Shown piece after piece: positions 7,613 to 13,539 of a stretch of 13,539 bases of DNA. Position numbers and translations under genes: made by a program. Every line of letters begins with the position of its first letter. Positions within the stretch are counted from its first letter, which is position 1. Origin of the DNA: Planctomycetes bacterium RBG_16_43_13 (GTDB lineage: Bacteria > Planctomycetota > MHYJ01); assembly GCA_001828445.1 (NCBI GenBank), contig MHYJ01000090.1:1-13539 (forward strand), written 5' to 3'. Under the pieces are notes generated by a model. It searched no databases, was not told the origin of the DNA, and worked only from the letters and a program-made list of their open reading frames with translations.

Positions 7613-8383
7613 TTGTTAAAGGTTCGTGTGATACCTACTTTGCTATGGAAAGGCGTTGGCCTCGTAAAAGGAATTGGATTTGATAGCTGGCGAAGAGTAG
7701 GCACGGTGATGCCAGCAATAAAAGTTTACAATACGAGACAGGTGGATGAGTTAATCATTGTAGATATAACTGCTACTGCGGAAAAGAGGTCCCCAGATTA
7801 TAATGAAATCGAAGAATTTGCAGCTGAATGCTTTGTCCCCCTGACTGTAGGCGGAGGTATCAATAGCATTGATGACATCAAAAATCTACTTCGGGCTGGA
7901 GCGGATAAGGTATGTATCAATAGAGCTACTTATGACAATCCTGGAATTGTGCAGAAAGCTGCGGATAAATTCGGATCTCAGTGTATCGTGGTAAGTATTG
8001 ATGCCCGCAGGCATCCCGATGGCAATTATGAATGTTTGAGCCATTGTGGGATGAGACCTACTGGAAAAGAGCCTGGCATATGGGCGAAAGAGATGGAACA
8101 ACGGGGGGCGGGAGAAATCCTTATTACATCGGTTGAGAGAGACGGAACGATGCTGGGCTATGATCTCGAATTAATAAGAATGGTTGCTGAATGTGTTAAT
8201 ATACCTGTGATAGCTTCAGGTGGAGCTGGAAATTATCATCATATGTATGAAGCCGTTTCCCAAGGAAGATGTTCCGCAGTAGCAGCAGCGAGCATGTTTC
8301 ATTTTACTCAGCAGACTCCCATGGAAGCTAAGCAGTACCTATCGTCCAAAGGAGTTCCTGTGCGGAACGTGAATGTCAGGTGA
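7613..8383 (+). CDS. hisF: HisF-like (beta/alpha)8 subunit, WbuZ/HisF2 type
   Basis: A 256-residue TIM barrel that aligns end to end with HisF. Seen: VDELIIVDITA, PLTVGGGI, GADKVCIN, VVSIDARR (Asp130), ILITSVERDGT, IASGGAG and ASMFHF. From memory of the Thermotoga enzyme the catalytic pair is Asp11 and Asp130. Asp130 is kept at the same number, but position 11 is Leu, in IPTLLWK where HisF has a CLDVKD-type block. Loss of that acid is expected for the glycan-associated WbuZ branch, which no longer cyclises the histidine intermediate. The protein should carry ammonia from the HisH-like partner to the activated sugar made by the WbpG-like enzyme. Translation starts at TTG with a strong AGGAGG. 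The stop falls within the first codons of the next frame. Confidence 0.88.
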   Translation: MLKVRVIPTLLWKGVGLVKGIGFDSWRRVGTVMPAIKVYNTRQVDELIIVDITATAEKRSPDYNEIEEFAAECFVPLTVGGGINSIDDIKNLLRAGADKVCINRATYDNPGIVQKAADKFGSQCIVVSIDARRHPDGNYECLSHCGMRPTGKEPGIWAKEMEQRGAGEILITSVERDGTMLGYDLELIRMVAECVNIPVIASGGAGNYHHMYEAVSQGRCSAVAAASMFHFTQQTPMEAKQYLSSKGVPVRNVNVR

Positions 8384-9665
8384 ATTGTGCAACAGTCTGA
8401 ATGAGGTAATGCCGAAGGTGTTCAGAGTCGGGCTAAAGCTCTGGTCAAATAATGAGAATTATTTCAAAGAGGCGATTCGCCTCTTTGAAAAAGGGATATA
8501 TCAGTACATTGAACTATATATGCTTCCCGGTACGCAAAAGAAAATGGTTGAGATGTGGAAGGAGTTGGCTATTCCTTACGTAGTCCATGCGCCACATTTT
8601 CAAGCGGGACTCAACCTTGCAAAGAGAGAACAAAAGGAGGCTAATTTTAAGCTGATTGATGAGACCCGATGGTTTGCTGATGAGCTTTCCGCTGGAAATA
8701 TAATCGTACATCCTGGAATCGCAGGAAATATAGAAGAGACGGCCAAGCAAATAAAAGAGATAAATGAGCCGAGGCTAATTGTTGAGAACAAACCTTATTA
8801 CGCTATAATTGACGACCTTATCTGCAACGGCACGACGTCGGAAGAGATTGAGTTTGTCATGAAAGAGGCGGGGATAGGGTTCTGCCTTGATATAGGTCAT
8901 GCGTTTTGCGCTGCGAGAGGGTTGAAGAAAGAGCCGATGGAGTTCCTTAATGGCTTTCTAAGTCTAAAGCCGGAGATGTTCCATCTCACTGATGGAGACT
9001 ATGAAAGCGTGTATGACAGACATGACCATATCGGCAAAGGCAATTATGATATTAAAAAAATAGTAAACCTTATCCCACAGGGGAAGAGGGTCACGCTTGA
9101 GACGGAAAAGGACTCAAAGGAAAACCTTGCGGATTTTGAAGAGGACATAAGCGCTCTATTGGAACTAATGAATAATAATTATCAGGTAAAATTGGCTGCT
9201 GAAGACGACATGATGGATGTTTTTAAATTGTCGAACGACCCCGTAGTCAGAGAAAATTCCTTTTCACGGGATCCAATACCTATTGATGAACATATAAAGT
9301 GGTTTAAAAATAAGATATCCACCAAGGCTTGTACCTTCTATATTATAAGGGACAAGGTGGGAGAGCTAATAGGCTATTCCAGATTTGACAAGGAGTTGCA
9401 GGCGGATGTTCTTGTTTTAACCATCCATTTATCCAGTAAGTACAGGGGCAAGGGAATAGGGGCTCGGATAATCAAAGAAACCTCCAGTATGGTTCTAAAC
9501 GCAAAGGAATGCAGGGAGGTTGTAGCCTATGTTAAAGAGGGCAATCATATCTCTTTGAGGAGTTTCTTGAAAGCCGGATACAAGGTGTCCGGTAATGGGA
9601 ATATAAATAATAATCCGTGTTACAAACTAACATTTAGGAGCACAGATAAAGAAGGTTGTTTATGA
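8373..9665 (+). CDS. Fusion: AP-endonuclease-2-type TIM barrel and PseH-like GNAT acetyltransferase
   Basis: A 430-residue two-domain protein. Residues 18-265 form a xylose-isomerase-like TIM barrel with a full set of putative metal ligands: His72 (VVHAPH), His113 (IIVHPG), Glu138 (LIVENK), Asp173 and His176 (CLDIGH), His204 and Asp207 (FHLTDGD), His217 and Glu243 (TLETE). Residues 272-425 are a GNAT domain: SNDPVVRENSFSRDPIPIDEH resembles the acetyltransferase found fused to PseG in some bacteria, and RGKGIG (358-363) is the acetyl-CoA loop. The GNAT half probably acetylates the 4-amino group made by PseC. The barrel resembles sugar-phosphate isomerases/epimerases; its reaction is unknown. 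The start may instead be the ATG at 8409, since conserved sequence begins near residue 17. The end overlaps the next start as ATGA. Confidence 0.82.
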   Translation: MSGELCNSLNEVMPKVFRVGLKLWSNNENYFKEAIRLFEKGIYQYIELYMLPGTQKKMVEMWKELAIPYVVHAPHFQAGLNLAKREQKEANFKLIDETRWFADELSAGNIIVHPGIAGNIEETAKQIKEINEPRLIVENKPYYAIIDDLICNGTTSEEIEFVMKEAGIGFCLDIGHAFCAARGLKKEPMEFLNGFLSLKPEMFHLTDGDYESVYDRHDHIGKGNYDIKKIVNLIPQGKRVTLETEKDSKENLADFEEDISALLELMNNNYQVKLAAEDDMMDVFKLSNDPVVRENSFSRDPIPIDEHIKWFKNKISTKACTFYIIRDKVGELIGYSRFDKELQADVLVLTIHLSSKYRGKGIGARIIKETSSMVLNAKECREVVAYVKEGNHISLRSFLKAGYKVSGNGNINNNPCYKLTFRSTDKEGCL

Positions 9666-10351
9666 ACTATGTGATTGCCTTTTCACATGAGCGGTACCAT
9701 GACATATTTTCGAATATGCCTAAACGCGCAGGCAGGGAATTTGTAATCCTATATGGCAAGGATGCTTTGACTTTTGAAAAGTTAAGCGAGATTAAGCCTA
9801 GGTATGTATTATTTCCGCATTGGTCATATGTCATCCCATCCGAAATCCACGAGAATTTCGAATGTATAATATTTCACATGACAGATGTGCCGTTTGGCAG
9901 GGGTGGAAGCCCTCTTCAGAACCTTATATCACGGGGCATTTATGAGACAAAAATTTCAGCTCTTAAATGTTCGGCTGTAATCGATGCAGGTCCTGTTTAT
10001 ATGAAAAGGCCGCTTTCATTATACAGCTTGGCAGAGGAGATTTACATTAGAGCTGGGAAGCTGATCAAAGAGATGATAATTGAAATCATAGAAAAGGAAC
10101 CTGTTCCCGTTGAACAGAAAAGTGACCCTGCATATTTTGCAAGGCGGAAGCCTAATGATGGTAACATTGCACCATTGAAAGAGCTTAATGAAGTTTTTGA
10201 CTACATAAGGATGCTGGATGCGGATGGATATCCAAATGCTTTTCTTGAAACAGAATATTTTAAGTTAGAATTTCAAAGACCAGCGTTGAAGTCTGGGAAA
10301 GTGGTCGCTGATGTGATAATTACACAAAAGCAGAGAGGTAAAGATGAGTAA
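9662..10351 (+). CDS. Formyltransferase-like protein (methionyl-tRNA formyltransferase fold)
   Basis: A 229-residue protein related to folate-dependent formyltransferases. FHMTDVPFGRGGSPLQNLI (71-89) corresponds to the catalytic and substrate loop (SLLPRYRG-AP in classic enzymes), and VIDAGPVY (106-113) to the MD-GLDTG region. The presumed catalytic His72 and Asp108 are 36 residues apart, as are His108 and Asp144 of E. coli Fmt. The Asn two residues before the His is Ile70 here. It could place an N-formyl or other N-acyl group on an amino sugar, perhaps after the deacetylase encoded next; formylated pseudaminic acids are known. ATG 9662 is preferred over an in-frame TTG at 9656 because AGAAGG sits six bases upstream and the ATG overlaps the previous stop. 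The next gene starts eight bases before this stop ends. Confidence 0.8.
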   Translation: MNYVIAFSHERYHDIFSNMPKRAGREFVILYGKDALTFEKLSEIKPRYVLFPHWSYVIPSEIHENFECIIFHMTDVPFGRGGSPLQNLISRGIYETKISALKCSAVIDAGPVYMKRPLSLYSLAEEIYIRAGKLIKEMIIEIIEKEPVPVEQKSDPAYFARRKPNDGNIAPLKELNEVFDYIRMLDADGYPNAFLETEYFKLEFQRPALKSGKVVADVIITQKQRGKDE

Positions 10352-11033
10352 AAAGATACTCGTTATAGCTGCTCATCCCGATGATGAGGTTCTCGGCTGC
10401 GGAGCAACCATCGCTATGCATGCAAAAAAAGGTGATGAGGTTCATGTGGTTATTCTTGCAGAAGGTGTAACCAGCCGTGATGATAGGCGCGATCCAAAAG
10501 GTCGCAAGTCGGAGTTGTCCGAATTATCAAAGGCCGCTCACAGCGCTAACAAAATCCTGGGAGTGAAGTCCTTGACTCTTCATGATTTTCCGGATAACCG
10601 AATGGATTCTTTGGACAGGCTTGATGTTATTAAAGTGGTTGAGCAGCTTATTGATAAATATTGTCCCGAAACTGTGTATACCCATCATGCGGGAGATGTA
10701 AACGTGGACCATAGAATCATTCATGAAGCTGTTGTGACAGCATGCAGACCCATTCCTTCCCAGCCGGTTAAGATTCTTTTATTCTTTGAAATCCCGTCTA
10801 GTACCGAGTGGCAGACTCCCTGTTCCGCTGCATCGTTTATTCCTAACTGGTTTGTTGATGTTTCTTCAACGATGGATGCGAAATTGCAGGCGCTGGTAGC
10901 ATACAACTCTGAAATGCGATCTTGGCCACACGCTCGCTCTATTGAAGCGGTTACGCACCTTGTAAAGTGGAGGGGGGCTACTGTCGGTAGTGAAGCGGCG
11001 GAAGCTTTTGTTTTAGGTAGAAATCTAATATGA
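10344..11033 (+). CDS. PIG-L/LmbE-family zinc N-deacetylase
   Basis: A 229-residue protein with the family signature AHPDDE (residues 10-15; His11 and Asp14 as zinc ligands, Asp13 as the likely base). A second motif, THHAGDVNVDHRIIHEA, holds the third zinc ligand in DVNVDH. Known members remove acetyl groups from N-acetylglucosaminyl lipids, mycothiol and bacillithiol precursors, and antibiotic precursors. In this cluster a likely task is removing an N-acetyl group from the pseudaminic acid pathway sugar so that a formyl or other acyl group can replace it. That link to the overlapping formyltransferase-like gene is inference. The start overlaps the previous stop (10344-10351) and is preceded by AGAGAGG. 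There is no signal peptide, so it is cytoplasmic. Nine bases separate it from pseI. Confidence 0.88.
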   Translation: MSKKILVIAAHPDDEVLGCGATIAMHAKKGDEVHVVILAEGVTSRDDRRDPKGRKSELSELSKAAHSANKILGVKSLTLHDFPDNRMDSLDRLDVIKVVEQLIDKYCPETVYTHHAGDVNVDHRIIHEAVVTACRPIPSQPVKILLFFEIPSSTEWQTPCSAASFIPNWFVDVSSTMDAKLQALVAYNSEMRSWPHARSIEAVTHLVKWRGATVGSEAAEAFVLGRNLI

Positions 11034-11042
11034 TGGAGTAAT

Positions 11043-12092
11043 ATGAAAGACATCACTATAGGTAAAAGACATATTGGTTCTCATCATCAACCTTTTATTA
11101 TTGCTGAGATGTCGGGCAATCATAATCAGTCCTTGGAGAGAGCGTTTGAAATAGTTGAAGCGGCATCAAAGGCAGGTGCTCATGCCTTGAAGATTCAGAC
11201 CTATACTGCTGATACAATGACGTTGGATTTGGATGAAGGAGAGTTTTTTATTTCTGATCCAAGCAGTCTCTGGGAAGGGAAGTCTCTATACAAGCTTTAT
11301 CAGGAGGCCTATACACCCCGGGAGTGGCATAAGCCAATATTTGACCGCTGTAAAGAGCTTGGAATGATTGCCTTTAGCACTCCCTTCGATGAAACTGCCG
11401 TTGACTTCCTTGAAAGTCTTGATGTGTCGTGTTACAAGATTGCCTCCTTTGAAAATACCGATATCCCTCTTATTCGTAAAGTGGCGTCGACAGGCAAACC
11501 AACGATCATCTCTACCGGTATGGCAACTGTGGCAGAACTGGATGAAACTGTCAGAGCTGCGAGGGAAGCCGGTTGCAAGGACATTGTTCTACTTAAATGC
11601 ACCAGCACTTATCCCGCGACTCCAGAGAATACAGATATCCTAACTATTCCGCATATGCGCGAACTGTTCGGCTGCGAAGTGGGCCTGTCCGATCACACCA
11701 TAGGCGTGGGCGTTTCGTTGGCCAGCGTGGCACTGGGAGCTACCGTCATAGAAAAGCATTTCACCCTTAATCGCGCCGATGGCGGCGTGGACAGCACCTT
11801 CTCCATGGAACCCGCCGAGATGGCGCAACTGGTGGTGGAAACCGAACGCGCCTGGCAGGCACTGGGCAAAGTGAGCTACGGGCCAACCGAGGCCGAGAAA
11901 AAGTCCATTCAGTTTCGTCGTTCACTGTATGTGGTACAAGACCTCAAAGCAGGCGATGTACTGACGCGGGAGAATGTGCGGGCGATTAGGCCTGGGTTAG
12001 GCTTGCCGACGAAGTATTTGGAGCAGGTGCTGGGCAAGACCGTGAACCAGGATGTGAAGCGTGGGACTGCGCTAGACTGGGAGTTGATATGA
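11043..12092 (+). CDS. pseI: Pseudaminic acid synthase (PseI), probably chimeric at the DNA level
   Basis: A complete 349-residue NeuB-family synthase. The TIM barrel opens with FIIAEMSGNHNQSLERA, whose SGNHNQSL favours PseI over sialic or legionaminic acid synthases. It continues with LKIQTYTADTMT, FSTPFDETAVDFL, YKIASFE, IISTGMA, LKCTSTYP and GLSDHTIG, then EKHFTL. A C-terminal SAF (antifreeze-like) domain covers about 285-349 (FRRSLYVVQDLKAGD, AIRPGLGLP). PseI condenses 2,4-diacetamido-2,4,6-trideoxy-L-altrose with phosphoenolpyruvate to give pseudaminic acid. GGAG lies five bases before the ATG. The first 600 bases are about 46% G+C and the remainder from near 11645 about 58%, an abrupt change inside a well-conserved barrel. 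The reading frame is intact, so the enzyme is probably active. Confidence 0.94.
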   Translation: MKDITIGKRHIGSHHQPFIIAEMSGNHNQSLERAFEIVEAASKAGAHALKIQTYTADTMTLDLDEGEFFISDPSSLWEGKSLYKLYQEAYTPREWHKPIFDRCKELGMIAFSTPFDETAVDFLESLDVSCYKIASFENTDIPLIRKVASTGKPTIISTGMATVAELDETVRAAREAGCKDIVLLKCTSTYPATPENTDILTIPHMRELFGCEVGLSDHTIGVGVSLASVALGATVIEKHFTLNRADGGVDSTFSMEPAEMAQLVVETERAWQALGKVSYGPTEAEKKSIQFRRSLYVVQDLKAGDVLTRENVRAIRPGLGLPTKYLEQVLGKTVNQDVKRGTALDWELI

Positions 12093-12904
12093 TGAAAAAC
12101 GCGTTGAAAAAATATGTGCCTTACATCGCGCGGCCGATACTATCCAAAATACATCGCTTCAAAGATGCGCATCGAGGAGAGCATTGTTATCTCTTCGGCG
12201 ATGGAATTTCTATCAAGTGGTTCGATCTGACTAAATTCACTGACAAGATCGCGATGCCATGTGCTCAATTGCCGTTCCACAAACAGTTTTCCTACCTGCA
12301 TGTCAAGTATTTGCTTTTGATGGAGCCTTATTGGTTCTATCCGATCTGTCGGACAACGAGACCGCCAATAAGAATCATCAGAAATCACATACAAAAAGCC
12401 TATCGGGATGTTATAAAAAACAATCCCGATAAAGAATTCTTTATTAATTTGTCCAACTATCCTGTGTTGTCTGGTAAAAATATAACTTATATATTTAAAA
12501 AATTGTATGATGCTCGATTACCCGCAAATTTCTTGTCGAAAAGAATAAATAGTTTTGAGGGGTCAATAAATGGTTCAATACTCTTGGCAATTTATTTGGG
12601 GTTCGATCATGTCTATCTTGTGGGGTTTGACTACACACATTCGCCAGCACGTTCGCATCACTGGTATGAGAAAGGACATGGGGTTATATCGGAGCTCGCA
12701 GATTATCAAAAAGAATTCTTTGATGGTGCAAAAGAATTCATCGACATCACGACTATTACTCTCGACGGAAAAAGCGATCATTTGGACTATGTCACTTACC
12801 AAGACTACACGGGATGTGCTCCAGCTTTTAAGGAGAACAACGAGATCGTTGAAGAAAAATATTTAAAGATTCTCTCGACATGGCCTGGAAATTCAATTTT
12901 TTGA
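12089..12904 (+). CDS. GT42/DUF115-like protein, putative nonulosonic acid transferase
   Basis: A 271-residue soluble protein. The N-terminal HCYLFGDGISIKWFDL (residues 32-47) resembles the CMP-binding GNGPSL-ID start of GT42 sialyltransferases and DUF115/Maf-type proteins. GSILLAIYLGFDHVYLVGFDYTH (162-184) matches their later strand and loop (AVAIALGYKEIYLSGIDF in Cst-type enzymes). His190 and His191 in RSHHWY are candidate catalytic residues. Given CMP-pseudaminic acid made by the rest of the cluster, transfer of that sugar to a glycan or protein is the simplest role; this is inference from weak motifs. The ATG overlaps the pseI stop (12089-12092), and a second ATG follows at once. Base composition falls from about 46% G+C in the first third to about 35% in the middle. 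A pseI fragment begins right after its stop. Confidence 0.65.
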   Translation: MMKNALKKYVPYIARPILSKIHRFKDAHRGEHCYLFGDGISIKWFDLTKFTDKIAMPCAQLPFHKQFSYLHVKYLLLMEPYWFYPICRTTRPPIRIIRNHIQKAYRDVIKNNPDKEFFINLSNYPVLSGKNITYIFKKLYDARLPANFLSKRINSFEGSINGSILLAIYLGFDHVYLVGFDYTHSPARSHHWYEKGHGVISELADYQKEFFDGAKEFIDITTITLDGKSDHLDYVTYQDYTGCAPAFKENNEIVEEKYLKILSTWPGNSIF

Positions 12905-12907
12905 GGG

Positions 12908-13144
12908 AGGTTGGGGGAAATTAGTTATGGGCCTACTGAAAACGAAGAACCTTCTTTACAATACCGTTGTTCTCTTTATGTAGCTCAGGATATGAAGACA
13001 AGAGAGATATTTACAAAAGAAAACCTGAGCGCAATTAGGCCGGGCCTTGGTTTGCCGCCGAAATATTTTGATATGGTGGTTGGTGGAAGAGTTAATCAAG
13101 ATGTACAGAAGGGAACGGCAGTCAAGTGGGAAATCTTAAAATAG
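12908..13144 (+). pseudogene. Stranded 3' fragment of a second pseI (SAF domain only)
   Basis: From about 12908 the frame reads RLGEISYGPTENEEPS and continues to a stop at 13144. It aligns without gaps to residues 275-349 of the PseI at 11043: about 45 of 76 residues are identical by my count, including AIRPGLGLP, VNQDV and the final WE. It is only the end of the barrel plus the SAF domain, with no catalytic barrel, so it cannot be a synthase. A TTG at 12911 could open a 77-codon frame, but the GGGAGG before it touches the start codon, which is poor spacing. The homology starts immediately after the stop of the preceding gene. Composition is low in G+C, like the 5' half of the intact pseI and unlike its 3' half. 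Probably a recombination remnant; a standalone SAF peptide is possible but unlikely. Confidence 0.8.
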
Positions 13145-13163
13145 TGAGATGAGGCAAGTAAAA

Positions 13164-13475
13164 ATGGCTATATCAAAGGCAATTTTAATAGGATTTGGGC
13201 ATCATGGTAAAAACAGGTTGTTCAAATCTTTGTTAAGTTTGCCCCAGATTGAGGAAATCTTGGTTTTTGCCAGAAATCCTTCTCTTTTTGCGGGTATCGA
13301 AACAAAGGTTAACGAGAAAATTATAAGAATTACGAGTAATTTTGAAAAGATGCTTGAGACTGCGTCGGAAGAAACATTTGTTGTAGTAGGGATTACGGCA
13401 AAGGACCGTTTGGATATCATTAAGAAAATAGTTTTAAGGAATGTTATACACAGCGTCATTAATTATGCAGCATAA
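13164..13475 (+). pseudogene. Truncated Gfo/Idh/MocA-type oxidoreductase, N-terminal Rossmann part
   Basis: About 103 residues from ATG 13164, or five more from ATG 13149. The start KAILIGFGHHGKNRL is a Rossmann GxGxxG-like motif (GFGHHG), followed by an acidic-strand region (EEILVFARNP) and TFVVVGITAKDRLDIIKKIV, where Gfo/Idh proteins read FVVIATP---H. The relationship is moderate and rests on pattern. Complete relatives exceed 300 residues; this frame stops at 13475 just where the EKP-type motif should follow (NVIHSVINYAA, then stop). The break is immediately before the promoter and hairpin at 13481-13526, which fits insertion of a mobile element. GAGG nine bases before 13164 supports that start. 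Such oxidoreductases are common in nonulosonic acid clusters, so this was probably a working sugar gene. Confidence 0.55.
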
Positions 13476-13480
13476 TATTA

Positions 13481-13526
13481 TTGACTTATAGCGTCCTTCT
13501 TGCCATAGTATAAGGCAAGGAGGGCG
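13481..13526 (+). promoter_or_regulatory. Promoter-like element with a hairpin that pairs the downstream Shine-Dalgarno
   Basis: TTGACT at 13481-13486 is a near-consensus -35 box; 17 bases on, CATAGT at 13504-13509 is a fair -10. A 13-pair stem joins 13492-13504 to 13514-13526 (two G-U pairs, nine-base loop ATAGTATAA). The 3' arm contains AAGGAGG (13517-13523), an ideal Shine-Dalgarno eight bases before an ATG at 13532 that opens a frame running off the window. A transcript starting near 13515 would lack the 5' arm and leave the site free, while a read-through transcript would fold and hide it. That is the established protection scheme of IS10 and IS50 transposase genes. A simple terminator is less likely because no U-tract follows. 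The downstream gene cannot be identified from eight bases. Confidence 0.5.
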
Positions 13527-13539
13527 TTTCGATGCGTAA

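Noticed and set aside
6977..8383. Histidine biosynthesis genes hisH and hisF
   Set aside because: No other his genes are nearby, the HisF-like protein lacks Asp11, and a WbpG/PseA-like amidotransferase is two genes upstream. The pair is the sugar-amidination version.
9662..10351. Methionyl-tRNA formyltransferase (fmt)
   Set aside because: Too short (229 residues against over 300), lacks the catalytic Asn, and sits in a sugar operon rather than with def.
11368..11643. 91-residue + strand frame inside pseI
   Set aside because: It is out of frame with a complete, conserved PseI barrel, with no motif and no plausible ribosome site.
13492..13526. Rho-independent terminator for the operon
   Set aside because: The stem is good but no run of T follows; instead the 3' arm is a Shine-Dalgarno at correct distance from an ATG, so a translational control hairpin fits better.
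1..13539. CRISPR array, tRNA or rRNA genes
   Set aside because: No regularly spaced repeats and no tRNA or rRNA signatures were seen on either strand.

Overview
The window is a surface-glycan gene cluster, transcribed entirely on the + strand, from what looks like a Gram-negative bacterium. The evidence is a Wzz-type chain-length regulator, a lipid-linked-saccharide type ABC exporter and a full run of nonulosonic-acid sugar genes. Most genes run at roughly 40-46% G+C by eye, carry good Shine-Dalgarno sites and overlap or nearly touch. I cannot name the species; a Proteobacterium, Desulfobacterota or Nitrospirota member would all fit.

Layout. 1-288 is the 3' end of a Wzz/GNVR-domain protein. 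307-2139 is an MsbA/PglK-like ABC transporter, visibly richer in G+C than what follows. A 166-bp gap (2140-2305) separates it from a tight cluster, probably an operon: pseC (2306), an SpsF-type CMP-sugar synthetase taken as pseF (3460), the pseudaminic-acid-associated methylase (4215), a PseA/WbpG-type amidotransferase (4869), a radical SAM/SPASM protein (6033), HisH-like (6986) and HisF-like (7613) amidination partners, a TIM-barrel/GNAT fusion (8373), a formyltransferase-like protein (9662), a PIG-L/LmbE deacetylase (10344), pseI (11043) and a GT42/DUF115-like putative glycosyltransferase (12089). At the right end are a stranded 3' piece of a second pseI (about 12908-13144), a truncated Gfo/Idh/MocA-type Rossmann gene (13164-13475), and a hairpin with promoter-like and Shine-Dalgarno sequences in front of a gene that runs off the edge, probably a transposase.

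How the genes work together. PseC aminates the 4-keto sugar nucleotide, a PseH-like GNAT domain would acetylate the new amine, PseI condenses the freed hexose with phosphoenolpyruvate, and the cytidylyltransferase activates the product as CMP-pseudaminic acid (or a close isomer). The PseA-HisH-HisF trio is the known route to an acetamidino group. The PIG-L deacetylase plus the formyltransferase-like protein suggest N-acyl exchange. The methylase and radical SAM protein imply more tailoring. The last gene is a good candidate for the transferase. No PseB (dehydratase) and no PseG (UDP-sugar hydrolase) are seen here, so these lie elsewhere or are replaced.

The most interesting points are: (1) pseI looks chimeric, with a base-composition step near 11645, and a diverged 3' pseI remnant sits directly after the downstream gene, as if a foreign block displaced the native 3' end; (2) a PseH-like domain is fused to an AP-endonuclease-2-type TIM barrel in a locus that lacks PseG; (3) a radical SAM protein is embedded in the amidination cassette; (4) a formyltransferase-like protein keeps the His/Asp pair but not the usual Asn; (5) a hairpin at the right edge hides a Shine-Dalgarno site from read-through transcripts, as known for IS10/IS50-type elements.
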